Shown: positions 7,484-14,695 of the stretch, in pieces
Layout: every line of letters begins with the position of its first letter
Position numbering within the stretch: position 1 is the first letter of the stretch
Assembly (NCBI GenBank): GCA_009684525.1
Contig: WKKR01000001.1
Coordinates: 1,355,614-1,419,613 of the forward strand
DNA length: 64,000 bases
DNA from: Geobacter sp.
GTDB lineage: Bacteria; Desulfobacterota; Desulfuromonadia; Geobacterales; DSM-12255
Direction of reading: 5' to 3'
Notes under the pieces: generated by a model
The model's input: the letters and a program-made list of their open reading frames with translations, nothing else
The model's database searches: none
Told to the model about the DNA's origin: nothing
Position numbers and translations under genes: made by a program

Positions 7484-8323
7484 TTGCCTGACCACCTTCA
7501 ACCGACCCTGTTCGCGGACGCCGGGAAAACACAAGCGTCCGACACGTTTCAGGAACTGCTGGCAAGTATCGCTGCCAGACCCAAGTACCTGCCAGACTGG
7601 CCGGAGAGTCACCGGGCTTTGCCCAATGAGATTCTGCGGTCGGCATTATTCAACTGCCGTAATAGGAACCTGCCTCGCATGTTCCTGAAGGAGGTTGAGA
7701 TCGCAGTGATTGGAGATGGTCAGGTTATTTATCGAGGGGAAGAGCTTCGGCAGGATGACGAGCTGGTCTGGATGCACCTGATGCATTTGATCAAGAAGAG
7801 CCCGCTGGGAGAGTGCGTTGAGTTTACCCCTTATTCGTTCATCAAGGCGCTCGGATGGCCCATCAAGGGCCAAAACTATGATCGGCTCCGGAATTGTCTG
7901 AGTCGCATGCAGGCCACGGCGCTGCGCATACAGTCCAAGCGCTTGCACAGCTTTATCAGCATTTCATTGATCCTGAAATTCCTTTCCAGAAACGAGCGGA
8001 ACGAGAGCCTGCCCCGATGGCAGGTATGGGTCGGGAAGGAGATGCAGTTGCTATTCGACGAGGAGTTTCTGACCAGGGTGATGTGGGAGACCAGGCGGTC
8101 GTTACCAGACGGCATTGCTTCGAAACTATTCGGCTACTGGGCCAGTCATCGGAAGCCGTACCCGGTTAAAGTCGAGACTCTGCTGAAGCTGTGCGGTTCC
8201 GGCATGCAGACAAAACACTTCAAGATTGAGCTGAAAAGGGCTCTCAATCTTCTCAAGGAATCAGGATTTCTGGAAGCATGGGAGCTTAAGGATGAACTTG
8301 TTGTGGTTGTTCGGAGACATTGA
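7484..8323 (+). CDS. trfA: TrfA-family plasmid replication initiator
   Basis: TrfA-type proteins bind origin iterons and open plasmid origins. The 279-residue product contains family-like segments: LPNEILRSALFNCRNRN, then FLKEVEIAVIGDGQVIYRG, then EELRQDDELVWMHLMHLI, followed by winged-helix regions. The start codon is TTG, with GGGAGG about 7 nt upstream. Its stop codon lies inside the first of six 17-bp iterons, which it presumably binds. That matches the initiator-plus-iteron logic of RK2. A replication gene in an integrated element suggests plasmid origin or an autonomous episomal phase. Confidence 0.85.
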   Translation: MPDHLQPTLFADAGKTQASDTFQELLASIAARPKYLPDWPESHRALPNEILRSALFNCRNRNLPRMFLKEVEIAVIGDGQVIYRGEELRQDDELVWMHLMHLIKKSPLGECVEFTPYSFIKALGWPIKGQNYDRLRNCLSRMQATALRIQSKRLHSFISISLILKFLSRNERNESLPRWQVWVGKEMQLLFDEEFLTRVMWETRRSLPDGIASKLFGYWASHRKPYPVKVETLLKLCGSGMQTKHFKIELKRALNLLKESGFLEAWELKDELVVVVRRH

Positions 8324-8448
8324 CCTATGACCGACCTGACATTGACTTTTGACCGACTGACTATTGACCTATGGCCGACCGGTACTGACTTTTGGCCGAC
8401 CGAACTATTGACTATTGACCGACCGAACCCATGACTTTTGGCCGACCG
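8321..8448 (+). repeat. oriV iterons: six direct 17-bp repeats
   Basis: Copies start at 8321, 8343, 8365, 8386, 8409 and 8432. The consensus is TGAC(T/C)(T/A)(T/A)TG(A/G)CCGACCG, and copies 4 and 6 are identical (TGACTTTTGGCCGACCG). Spacing is 21-23 bp, two helical turns, so all copies face the same side of the helix. They directly follow the TrfA-type gene, as expected for initiator-binding iterons. Confidence 0.88.
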
Positions 8449-8535
8449 CCACTGTCCTGATTTCAATGAACAATTGATTGGTTAGAAGGTTATCAACACC
8501 CCGCTAACCTTCTTCTAACCATTTTTAACCATAAG
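8449..8535 (+). other. AT-rich origin region with a DnaA box
   Basis: This AT-rich stretch follows the iterons. It has TTATCAACA at 8490-8498, one base from the consensus DnaA box TTATCCACA. An imperfect inverted repeat, GGTTAGAAGG...CCTTCTTCTAACC (about 8480-8520), surrounds it. The layout (iterons, DnaA box, AT-rich segment) fits a plasmid origin-opening region. Confidence 0.65.
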
Positions 8536-8563
8536 AGGCGTCGGATTGACAGGAAGGAATACG

Positions 8564-8881
8564 ATGATCTGCCCATTCCCGGATGAAGCAATGAAAACAG
8601 TGGTTTCGTATTTGCGCCGTTCAGGCCAGACCGTTGTCTTTTCGGAAGGTTCATTTGTCCTTGCGGAGGGGACTCCGAATCTCATCGTCATTGAGCAGGC
8701 ATGCGCTGACGGTGCGATATCCCTTACCGAGGACGGGTCGATTCAGGTGTGCGGAACTAGGATAATGGCCGAGTTGGACACAGTGAAACTCCGCAGAAGA
8801 GTTGAAGACCACTTACGAAAATCGGCTACTAAGCAGGACATCATCCGCATTGCAGCATGTTTGGGGATCAGGCTGAAGTAA
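8564..8881 (+). CDS. Small protein of unknown function next to the origin
   Basis: The product is about 105 residues, starting MICPFPDEAMKTVVSYLRR. The chosen ATG has AGGAAGG about 7 nt upstream; a TTG at 8546 would add six residues. The N-terminal half looks like a compact alpha/beta fold (TVVFSEGSFVLAEG). The C-terminal half is helical and basic (KLRRRVEDHLRKSATKQDII). I recognise no family. Its place between the origin and the sigma-like gene suggests a role in element maintenance, which is inference only. Confidence 0.6.
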   Translation: MICPFPDEAMKTVVSYLRRSGQTVVFSEGSFVLAEGTPNLIVIEQACADGAISLTEDGSIQVCGTRIMAELDTVKLRRRVEDHLRKSATKQDIIRIAACLGIRLK

Positions 8882-9020
8882 CTACTGACCCCGTTTCCCC
8901 TGAATAAGTTTTCCCCTAGGGCAGTATCGCGTCTGTTTTCGGCCTGAAGCCGTTTCAGTCGCTGAATCGAATATTCATTCTGGCACGGCCTGGCTCACAC
9001 AGATGAGCACAGGCAAAGCC

Positions 9021-9058
9021 GGTCATCGGAGCACGACTTCGAGGCCGGCTTTTTTTTA
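9021..9058 (+). terminator. Rho-independent terminator
   Basis: AAAGCCGG...CCGGCTTTTTTTT forms a hairpin with an inner stem-loop and ends in eight T residues just before the sigma-like gene. It probably ends transcripts from the origin-side gene, although the 180-nt upstream leader could also form a structured RNA. Confidence 0.65.
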
Positions 9059-9072
9059 TTCGGAGCGAGACC

Positions 9073-9630
9073 ATGGATTTTGACAAGGCAGTTGCGTGGG
9101 TCGAAGAAAATAAGGCGATGATCAAGGGATATATCGCCAAGTACCGGAATTTTTCACCGTATGAAGAACGTGATTACATGCAGGAAGCCTACGAATCTGC
9201 TTTCGTAGCCGCATGTCGCTGCGGTGAGAAGAAGATCAAATTCGAGGCTGCCTTCTGGAAGGTATTTCGGAATCAGATCAGTGTCATAACGCCAGCGCCG
9301 GATATTCTGACCCATGGATCGAATTCGATTCCCTCACATTTCTGTTCTGACGACCTTTCGGCTGTTACTGAAAAACGCTCACAAGAAAGACAGAAAGAGC
9401 CAGACATCGAGGCGATATTCCAGTCGGTGCGCCATCACCTCACGGAAAAGGAGCAACAGGTCCTTTATTGGGCTCTCGGAATCGGTATGGAAGGACAGAT
9501 GTCGAATTACGAGATTGCTGATCGGCTTGGATGCGTTGTTTCGAACGTCAGAGATATCCTCAGCAGAGCACTCGACCGGATCAAATCCCTTGTCGAGAAA
9601 GGCAGCATCGATCCCAAGAATTTGGTCTGA
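9073..9630 (+). CDS. Sigma-70-family-like transcription regulator of the element
   Basis: The product has 185 residues. The N-terminal half has region-2-like features: YEERDYMQEAYESAF near residues 32-46, like the D..QE....A helix of ECF sigma factors, then KFEAAFWKVFRNQI. The C-terminal half has a region-4-like helix-turn-helix: LTEKEQQVLYWAL, then NYEIADRLGCVVSNVRDILS and RALDRIKSL. The linker between the halves is unrelated to known domains. It may direct polymerase to the element's own promoters, for instance the repeated TATAGAT motif. That link is a guess from context. Confidence 0.7.
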   Translation: MDFDKAVAWVEENKAMIKGYIAKYRNFSPYEERDYMQEAYESAFVAACRCGEKKIKFEAAFWKVFRNQISVITPAPDILTHGSNSIPSHFCSDDLSAVTEKRSQERQKEPDIEAIFQSVRHHLTEKEQQVLYWALGIGMEGQMSNYEIADRLGCVVSNVRDILSRALDRIKSLVEKGSIDPKNLV

Positions 9631-9668
9631 TGTTGCAGCATATGCTTCATCACGAAAGGAGATGCACC

Positions 9669-10157
9669 ATGAACCTGGAACAGGCAGCACAGCAGTATAA
9701 ACCAGTACCACTGAAAGCCCTTAAACGAATGGTTAGCGAGGGGCTGTTGACTGAGCTTTTGGATGAGAAAGATCAACATGCGCTGCAACTGCTTTCCCGC
9801 ATTTGGTCGGATGAATGGTATGTCGCCCGAATGAACATGTCTTTCAAATCAGACAAGAGAGCGCTGATGCTCGCATTCCCGAACTTCGGCAAGATAGAGC
9901 GCTATATTCTGTGTTCATACCTCCCGAAAGAGCACGGACCCAGGTACAGGGTATCGGTGCGCGATGTTGCCAATAACCTCCGCGCCTTTTTCCACATCGA
10001 GTACCCGGAGTTCAAGATCAAACGTATCCGTCAGATTGCCTACAACATGTTGCGCAGCTGCAGGGGAGAGAGTCGGAGACTGTACCTTTCCTTGACGGCT
10101 TTGGAACATCAGTCGATGGAAAATCAGCGCAGGAAATCTGTCAAATATTCCAACTAA
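9669..10157 (+). CDS. Conserved-looking element protein of unknown function
   Basis: The product has 162 residues, starts MNLEQAAQQYKPVPLKALK and has a good ribosome site (AAAGGAG, about 7 nt). It is basic and mostly helical. The region RVSVRDVANNLRAFFHIEYP resembles a DNA-binding helix pair, followed by a KRIRQIAYNMLRSC helix and a basic tail. No family is recognised. It follows the sigma-like gene by 38 nt and probably shares its transcript. The inverted repeat at 10157-10196 begins in its stop codon. Confidence 0.62.
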   Translation: MNLEQAAQQYKPVPLKALKRMVSEGLLTELLDEKDQHALQLLSRIWSDEWYVARMNMSFKSDKRALMLAFPNFGKIERYILCSYLPKEHGPRYRVSVRDVANNLRAFFHIEYPEFKIKRIRQIAYNMLRSCRGESRRLYLSLTALEHQSMENQRRKSVKYSN

Positions 10158-10196
10158 CAAACTTTTCTAAGGAAAAGTCTTAATAGAAAAGTTTGT
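10157..10196 (+). promoter_or_regulatory. Perfect 13-bp inverted repeat with an alternative inner hairpin
   Basis: The arms ACAAACTTTTCTA (10157-10169) and TAGAAAAGTTTGT (10184-10196) pair perfectly across a 14-nt spacer. The left ACTTTTC (10161-10167) can instead pair with GAAAAGT at 10172-10178. The two hairpins exclude each other. The site lies between two genes, 20 nt before the next start. It could be an operator with three half-sites, an attenuator or a processing site. Confidence 0.6.
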
Positions 10197-10216
10197 ATTA
10201 CGACAAGGAGCCAGCA

Positions 10217-10849
10217 ATGAAAGTTGAAGATATCGAAGAACTGCTCAACACCCGGATCATCGAAGCGTTTTCGAGAGGATTCAGTGTCGTTGAGATCACC
10301 AGGGCGCTGAGGAAAACTACCGCGACTTCGGTCTATAATCTGCTGCGCGATACTGGCCGTATCAAATCTATGGCTAGAAGCGAGTACCGCCGCCAATACG
10401 ATATCGACCCGAGGTTGGCGACCGCATGCCGGCAAAAGGGATTCTCCTTTGGGCGATGGTGTCTCAGTTGGCGGCTTGATCCGCATATGGCCGTAGCTGA
10501 GCTGAAATCTGCCCCTGACACTGAGGAAGAGAGTGCTGCTCATGTGGCGCTGAAGAGAGATTTCCCGGATATCTATCTCAGGCTGTACAAAGGGGCAAAG
10601 ATCAAATCGGAGAAAAAGGGTAAATACCGGTCCAAGCCTGCTTCTCTAATGATCGAATGGAGTTCGGAGCGGAAAGCGTTTTTAGCGACTGTCCCGGAAT
10701 GTCCAGGCATCGAGGCCAGTGGCAAGAACTGGGATGATGTTTTCTTCGCCATAAAGTCGGTGCATCTGATGCACGAACATGTGAAACGGATTGACTGGCT
10801 TCTCAGCAGATCTGCCGATGAGTTTTGTCCGGCCAGTGGAGTCGAATAG
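10217..10849 (+). CDS. Helix-turn-helix protein with a HicB-like C-terminal domain
   Basis: The product has 210 residues, with AAGGAG 7 nt before the ATG. Residues about 15-45 (AFSRGFSVVEITRAL, RKTTATSVYNLLRDTG) look like a helix-turn-helix. Residues about 140-185 (LMIEWSSERKAFLATVPECP, GIEASGKNWDDVFFAI) follow the HicB antitoxin pattern of strand-strand-(P)GI.A.G.....A. HicB partners are usually HicA toxins, but no hicA-sized gene is next to it. The middle is charged and basic. It may be a regulator of the adjacent par region; function is not known. Confidence 0.6.
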   Translation: MKVEDIEELLNTRIIEAFSRGFSVVEITRALRKTTATSVYNLLRDTGRIKSMARSEYRRQYDIDPRLATACRQKGFSFGRWCLSWRLDPHMAVAELKSAPDTEEESAAHVALKRDFPDIYLRLYKGAKIKSEKKGKYRSKPASLMIEWSSERKAFLATVPECPGIEASGKNWDDVFFAIKSVHLMHEHVKRIDWLLSRSADEFCPASGVE

Positions 10850-10865
10850 TCACATCTCCGTATTT

Positions 10866-10965
10866 GCGCCAAATTTGGTACCAAGTTTGTTACCAAATTT
10901 GCGCCAAGTTCCGGAGGTGGCAAATTTGTCACCAAATATATCCCCATATTTGCCACCGGTACCTG
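10866..10965 (+). repeat. parC-like centromere: 12-bp direct repeats
   Basis: Units at 10866, 10878 and 10890 read GCGCCAAATTTG, GTACCAAGTTTG and TTACCAAATTTG head to tail. Diverged units follow at 10902, 10917, 10929, 10941 and 10953, with a 3-bp slip before 10917. The consensus is NNACCAAATTTG. Arrays of 10-12-bp direct repeats upstream of an actin-like parM gene are the usual ParR binding sites (parC). The last unit runs into regulon-motif copy C. Confidence 0.8.
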
Positions 10966-10979
10966 CCCCCCCTATAGAT
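10958..10979 (+). promoter_or_regulatory. Regulon motif copy C, promoter of the par operon
   Basis: The sequence GGT-ACCTGCCCCCCCTATAGAT repeats copy A exactly over 19 bases. It joins directly to the centromere repeats on the left and to an inverted repeat on the right. TATAGAT at 10973-10979 would place the start of transcription near 10987, 40 nt before parM. Confidence 0.6.
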
Positions 10980-11016
10980 ATTTTGTATGGAGGCGTACTT
11001 GCCTTACAAAATATCT
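10976..11016 (+). promoter_or_regulatory. 12-bp perfect inverted repeat at the parM promoter
   Basis: AGATATTTTGTA (10976-10987) and TACAAAATATCT (11005-11016) are perfect inverted arms with a 17-nt spacer. The left arm overlaps the proposed -10 element and start of transcription, and the right arm lies 10 nt before the parM start. It could be an operator or a 5'-leader hairpin that limits parM translation. Confidence 0.6.
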
Positions 11017-11026
11017 GGGGGTTGAT

Positions 11027-11914
11027 ATGAATGTGTTGGTGTGTGATCTCGGGTTTTCTTCGGCCAAGTGGATTTACGGGGAGCGCAAGGGAAGGATCAT
11101 TTCTGCGTTCAGCTACAACGGCGATAATCTGCTCATCGGAGAAGATTCCCTGATGGCGTCGGGCTCTTCCTATCTGAAAACGATGGAAGAGCTTGTGCGC
11201 TACTATCCCGTATTTGTGGAACAGTGCCTGAAGCAGGCTGGCTGTGAGGGGGACATTCTTCTTGCCGTTGGGCTGCCGTACTCCTATTGGCAGGAGCAGC
11301 ATAAGCCGGGCGGCGCCGTGCCAGCCTTGGCCAAGTCACTGACCGACGGAGCAATCAAGGATGTGGCTGTGTTCCCGCAGGGACTGGGAGGTTTGAGGGA
11401 TTATCTCGATGGACTTCCGGAGCGCCCGACCGGCAATGTTCTCGGTATCGATATCGGCTTCAACACCATCATCTTCACCCTGTTCTCACCACAGAAAAAG
11501 CAGATCATCCATGGCAAGACCCTCAACAAACGGGGCGTTCACCAGATGGCAACCAGCTTTCTGCTGCCACGAATCAAGAACCTCGCCCCATCAGGCACCT
11601 TCACTCCCGTGGAGATTGCCTTCCTGATCGAGAAGGGCTATTTGCAGTACGGCTTCGAGCGGCACGATGTCACCCGTGAAATCCAGGAAGCCGGCGTTGC
11701 GTATATCGAGCACATCATCCGTGACATTCAGGGTGAGTTGCAGGCCCATGTCGGCATGCATGCCGATTTTGATCGTGTACTGCTGTTCGGCGGTGGTGCC
11801 GCCTTCCTGAAGAACGGCCTGCCTGCCAGAAACATCGAGGTTATTGTCCTACCGGAACCGGAATATGCCAACGCCAGGGGATTCCAGACACTCGCCTTTG
11901 CCAAGGGGGTGTGA
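11027..11914 (+). CDS. parM: ParM/StbA-like actin-family segregation ATPase
   Basis: This protein would polymerise to push element copies apart at cell division. The 295-residue product shows the actin-fold signatures: phosphate-1 loop VCDLGFSSAKW (residues 4-14), phosphate-2 loop LGIDIGFNTIIF (about 139-150) and adenosine loop LLFGGGAAFL (about 250-259). The short length fits ParM. It follows a centromere-like repeat array and is 1 nt from the ParR-like gene. Together they form a type II partition cassette. Confidence 0.85.
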   Translation: MNVLVCDLGFSSAKWIYGERKGRIISAFSYNGDNLLIGEDSLMASGSSYLKTMEELVRYYPVFVEQCLKQAGCEGDILLAVGLPYSYWQEQHKPGGAVPALAKSLTDGAIKDVAVFPQGLGGLRDYLDGLPERPTGNVLGIDIGFNTIIFTLFSPQKKQIIHGKTLNKRGVHQMATSFLLPRIKNLAPSGTFTPVEIAFLIEKGYLQYGFERHDVTREIQEAGVAYIEHIIRDIQGELQAHVGMHADFDRVLLFGGGAAFLKNGLPARNIEVIVLPEPEYANARGFQTLAFAKGV

Positions 11915-11915
11915 T

Positions 11916-12230
11916 GTGCCCCTGTACTCGCTCAAGCTTTCCATCTATGACCCGGAAATCATCGCAGCCTTTGAACGGCTGCGCAAAAGCAGAAAGCAGG
12001 CGACGTTCACCCACGAAGCGATCAAGCAATTCCTCGCGACGGAACGGGGAAAGCAGGTGCTGGCCAACATGGATGGGGGCACATCAGATCAGCAATTGCC
12101 GGCTCTTACTTCCATGGCGGTAAATAAACCTGCCGATAAGCCGCCGAATGAGACGATGTCTGGGGAAGGTGCTTCCGGATTTGTTCAGGACGTCGATTGC
12201 GCCGATGTTTTGAACAGTATCTTGGAGTAG
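11916..12230 (+). CDS. parR: ParR-like DNA-binding segregation adaptor
   Basis: The 104-residue product starts at a GTG one base after the parM stop. An upstream ATG in the frame would sit within parM. The N-terminal part (LYSLKLSIYDPEIIAAFERL, then KSRKQATFTHEAIKQFLAT) fits a ribbon-helix-helix DNA-binding domain. The C-terminal tail is polar, with DCADVLNSIL at the end; in ParR such tails bind the ParM filament. The call comes mostly from position and size. Confidence 0.7.
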   Translation: MPLYSLKLSIYDPEIIAAFERLRKSRKQATFTHEAIKQFLATERGKQVLANMDGGTSDQQLPALTSMAVNKPADKPPNETMSGEGASGFVQDVDCADVLNSILE

Positions 12231-12302
12231 CGCGATTTGCATATTCATAACGATAATTATATTTGACATTTCATGCTTATAATGTAAATAATAGTTCTCG
12301 CT
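12231..12302 (+). promoter_or_regulatory. hipBA promoter/operator region
   Basis: This is an AT-rich 72-nt gap. TTGACA at 12264 is followed by TAAATA-like and TATAAT-like hexamers; the TATAAT is only 9 nt away, so the exact -10 is unclear. ATTATA and TATAAT form an inverted pair around the -35, which could be a HipB operator for autoregulation. Confidence 0.5.
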
Positions 12303-12641
12303 ATGAACAAGAGAACCGTAACCATATATCCGTCTTCGGCAAAAGAACTTGAAGCCATGGGTCAACGTCTCAAGGATGCCCGGCTACGCCGTCGCTTTTC
12401 CATGGAGACGGTCTGTGCCCGGGCGGATATTTCCCGGCCAACGCTCTATAAGGTGGAGAATGGCGACCCGTCCGTTGCCATGGGGATTTATGTACAGGTA
12501 TTGCGTGTCCTGGGGCTCGTAGAAGATCTGGGCTTGATCGCCAAGGAAGATGCGCTGGGTAGGCGCCTCCAGGATGAAGCACTGCCACACCGCAAACGGG
12601 CGCCAAAGAAAACGCAGCAAACTGGCGGGTCACATGGCTAA
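12303..12641 (+). CDS. hipB: HipB-like antitoxin, Xre-family regulator
   Basis: This is a 112-residue Cro/C1-type helix-turn-helix protein: MGQRLKDARLRRRFSMETVC, then ARADISRPTLYKVENGDPS (residues about 19-58). HipB proteins neutralise the HipA kinase and repress their own promoter. The C-terminal tail is basic (HRKRAPKKTQQTGG). The gene overlaps hipA by 8 nt. Confidence 0.85.
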   Translation: MNKRTVTIYPSSAKELEAMGQRLKDARLRRRFSMETVCARADISRPTLYKVENGDPSVAMGIYVQVLRVLGLVEDLGLIAKEDALGRRLQDEALPHRKRAPKKTQQTGGSHG

Positions 12642-13878
12642 AGTACAGGGCGAACATATCTGGGTCTGGCTTGACGATCCGTCATTTGGCCCCTTGCAGC
12701 GTATTGGTACACTTTCCCGTGGCGACCGGGGAAGTGTGCGTTTTGCGTATGAGACGACCTGGCTGAAGAAAGCCCATGCCTTCCCCCTTGACCCTGAACT
12801 GGATTTGACTGCTGGCGAATTCTACCCGGGTAATGCCAACTTCGGGGTCTTCATGGATTCCTGCCCCGACAGGTGGGGACAGATCCTGATGAAGCGAAGA
12901 GAAGCAGTCGAGGCCCGTGAGCAGGGGCGCACGCCGAGGTCACTTGGTGCATGGGAGTTCCTGCTGGGGGTTCAGGACTGCACCCGTATGGGGGCTCTCC
13001 GGTTCAGCCGCCCGGACACAGATGTCTTTCTGGCCGACGAGACGCGTTCAGCACCGCCGATTGCCCGCATTGCCGAACTGCAGGCCGTGGCCTTTGAGTT
13101 GACCAGAAAGAAGCAGGATGACCTGGACAAAATCAGGGAGTGGCTGAAGGTTCTGGTTGCACCAGGATCGTCGCTTGGCGGCGCCCGTCCAAAAGCCAAT
13201 CTGGTTGATGAGGATGGCAGTCTCTGGATTGCCAAGTTCCCGTCAGGCGATGATGATTATGATGTGGCACTTTGGGAAATGCTTCTGCAGGAGCTTGCCA
13301 GGGAGTGCGGGATCAACGTTCCCGCTTCCCGTCTCATACAGATCGGCAGCGGCTATCACACTTTCATGGTGAAACGGTTCGACCGAGATGGCGTTGCAAG
13401 ACGTTTCTTTGCGTCAGCCATGACCATGACCGGGCATCAGGATACCGAGGATGCCAGTTATCTGGAGCTGGCCGAATTCATCTCCACATGGGGCGAGCCA
13501 GATCATATAAATTGTGATCTCGCAGAGCTTTTCACAAGAGTTGCTTTCAATGTTGCCACAGCCAACCGTGACGACCATCTCCGCAATCACGGTTTCATGA
13601 GGACTCCTGCAGGCTGGCGACTCGCCCCTGCCTTTGATATGAACCCATCATTCAAAAAAGATGAACACGCGCTGGCCTTGGATCTCTATATCCGGCAACC
13701 GGATATTGATGTGTTGCTGGAAACGGCGGAGTACTATCGTCTCGGATTGGATCAGGCAAAGGAGATTGTCAGACGGGTCGGCAAGGTAGTCGAGGGGTGG
13801 AAGGCTCGTGCCAGGAGACTGGGACTGTCATCACATGAGATTGCCGAAGCTGAGCACCTTTTCCTGATTGCTTTTTAG
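12634..13878 (+). CDS. hipA: HipA-family serine/threonine kinase toxin
   Basis: The 414-residue product has the HipA N-terminal subdomain and kinase core. Visible motifs are GSSLGGARPKANL (Gly-rich loop), DGSLWIAKFPS (ATP-binding Lys), VKRFDR, the catalytic FNVATANRDDHLRNHGF and the metal-binding APAFDMNPS. These keep the residues expected of an active kinase. HipA toxins phosphorylate translation-related targets such as aminoacyl-tRNA synthetases and cause dormancy. The ATG at 12634 overlaps the antitoxin gene; longer in-frame starts lie inside it. On a mobile element it would help retention. Confidence 0.88.
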   Translation: MAKVQGEHIWVWLDDPSFGPLQRIGTLSRGDRGSVRFAYETTWLKKAHAFPLDPELDLTAGEFYPGNANFGVFMDSCPDRWGQILMKRREAVEAREQGRTPRSLGAWEFLLGVQDCTRMGALRFSRPDTDVFLADETRSAPPIARIAELQAVAFELTRKKQDDLDKIREWLKVLVAPGSSLGGARPKANLVDEDGSLWIAKFPSGDDDYDVALWEMLLQELARECGINVPASRLIQIGSGYHTFMVKRFDRDGVARRFFASAMTMTGHQDTEDASYLELAEFISTWGEPDHINCDLAELFTRVAFNVATANRDDHLRNHGFMRTPAGWRLAPAFDMNPSFKKDEHALALDLYIRQPDIDVLLETAEYYRLGLDQAKEIVRRVGKVVEGWKARARRLGLSSHEIAEAEHLFLIAF

Positions 13879-14143
13879 AGTAATATCAACGCATTACGAG
13901 CTAATTGGAGACACAAGCGGAAACACTGAGTGCGTATTAGCCAGTGTGTCTTGTGATGAGTCCGATTAGAAACAAATTTACTATCCATCCACATGCTGAT
14001 TTCACATCTTTGTTGCCTACCGTTTCACTCAGTTGTATGGTGCCTCACAAGATTTCATTGCCAAACGGAAACAAAAACGGAAACAAAAGCTCAAAAGGCA
14101 AGAAAAAAGGACTTAGCCGTGTCGGCTAAGTCCTTGATTTTCT
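13879..14143. other. Right end of the integrated element (non-coding)
   Basis: No convincing gene lies here. There is a dyad (ACACTG...CAGTGT with outer ACAAG...CTTGT, about 13914-13955) and three CGGAAACA direct repeats near 13919, 14075 and 14085, which could be arm-type recombinase sites. The segment abuts the 3' end of the tRNA gene. The integrase expected at one end of the element is not found here. Confidence 0.45.
14107..14135 (-). terminator. Terminator of the tRNA-Gly transcript
   Basis: Arms AAGGACTTAGCC (14107-14118) and GGCTAAGTCCTT (14124-14135) pair perfectly over a 5-nt loop. Read leftward, the hairpin is followed by a run of T residues. It lies 9 nt beyond the tRNA 3' end. 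Confidence 0.8.
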
Positions 14144-14218
<75 letters not shown>

Positions 14219-14285
14219 TTGAGCCCTTTCTTTTAGCTTATACTGACTCACCTTGTCAATAGCTTTTCAATCGAACATGTCGGAA

Positions 14286-14317
14286 ATGAAAGAGCCCGCA
14301 TATGCGGGCTCTTTCAT
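14286..14317 (-). terminator. Bidirectional terminator downstream of flgM-like gene
   Basis: This is a perfect 32-bp palindrome with arms ATGAAAGAGCCCGCAT and ATGCGGGCTCTTTCAT. It lies just beyond the stop of the FlgM-like gene and can end transcription from either side. Confidence 0.8.
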
Positions 14318-14337
14318 CCATTTCCTGGGGTGACCGT

Positions 14338-14658
14338 TCAGGCTGAAGCTCCTTTGACAAAGCTGCCGATACGGGCAATCATCCTCTCCGCGACAGACTG
14401 GCTTGCTACGTTGTAAGCACCCGACTCAACCTGTGCCTTGAGCTCTGCTACCCTGTCGGCCCGGAACTGCTCGCTGCCGTTAGCCGAAGATGCCGTCTTG
14501 CTGATGCTGCCAGCCGTTTGAGATATGGAGAGCTTGTCGGTTTCGGCTTGCTTCTTGTTCTCTTCAGCCTGTCGGGCATTCTGCTGGGCAACCTGATTGA
14601 CCGTTTCTTCACGGATATAATTAACTGCAACCTGTTGATTACTTTCTTCAATCCTCAT
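14338..14658 (-). CDS. flgM: FlgM-like anti-sigma-28 factor
   Basis: FlgM binds the flagellar sigma factor FliA until the hook is complete. The 106-residue product has a polar N-terminal half and a C-terminal FlgM-type helix pair: RADRVAELKAQVESGAYNVA, then SQSVAERMIARIG. The start has GGAGGTG 9 nt upstream. A sigma-28-like promoter precedes it, as in many FlgM genes, which fits autoregulation. No other flagellar gene is in the window. Confidence 0.8.
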   Translation of the reverse strand: MRIEESNQQVAVNYIREETVNQVAQQNARQAEENKKQAETDKLSISQTAGSISKTASSANGSEQFRADRVAELKAQVESGAYNVASQSVAERMIARIGSFVKGASA

Positions 14659-14695
14659 TCCATATCACCTCCGCATACTTATTTATTATGATATC

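Noticed and set aside
8940..9058. Possible riboswitch before the sigma-like gene (CACAGGCAAAGCCGG)
   Set aside because: It shares a few bases with the GEMM core, but the tetraloop hairpin and GGACGCAAAGCC segment are missing. A plain terminator explains the structure.
13944..14129. Short rightward ORF near the tRNA that ends in basic GNKNGNKSSKGKKKG
   Set aside because: It could be a remnant of a recombinase tail, but it is too short, has repeats and lacks catalytic residues.
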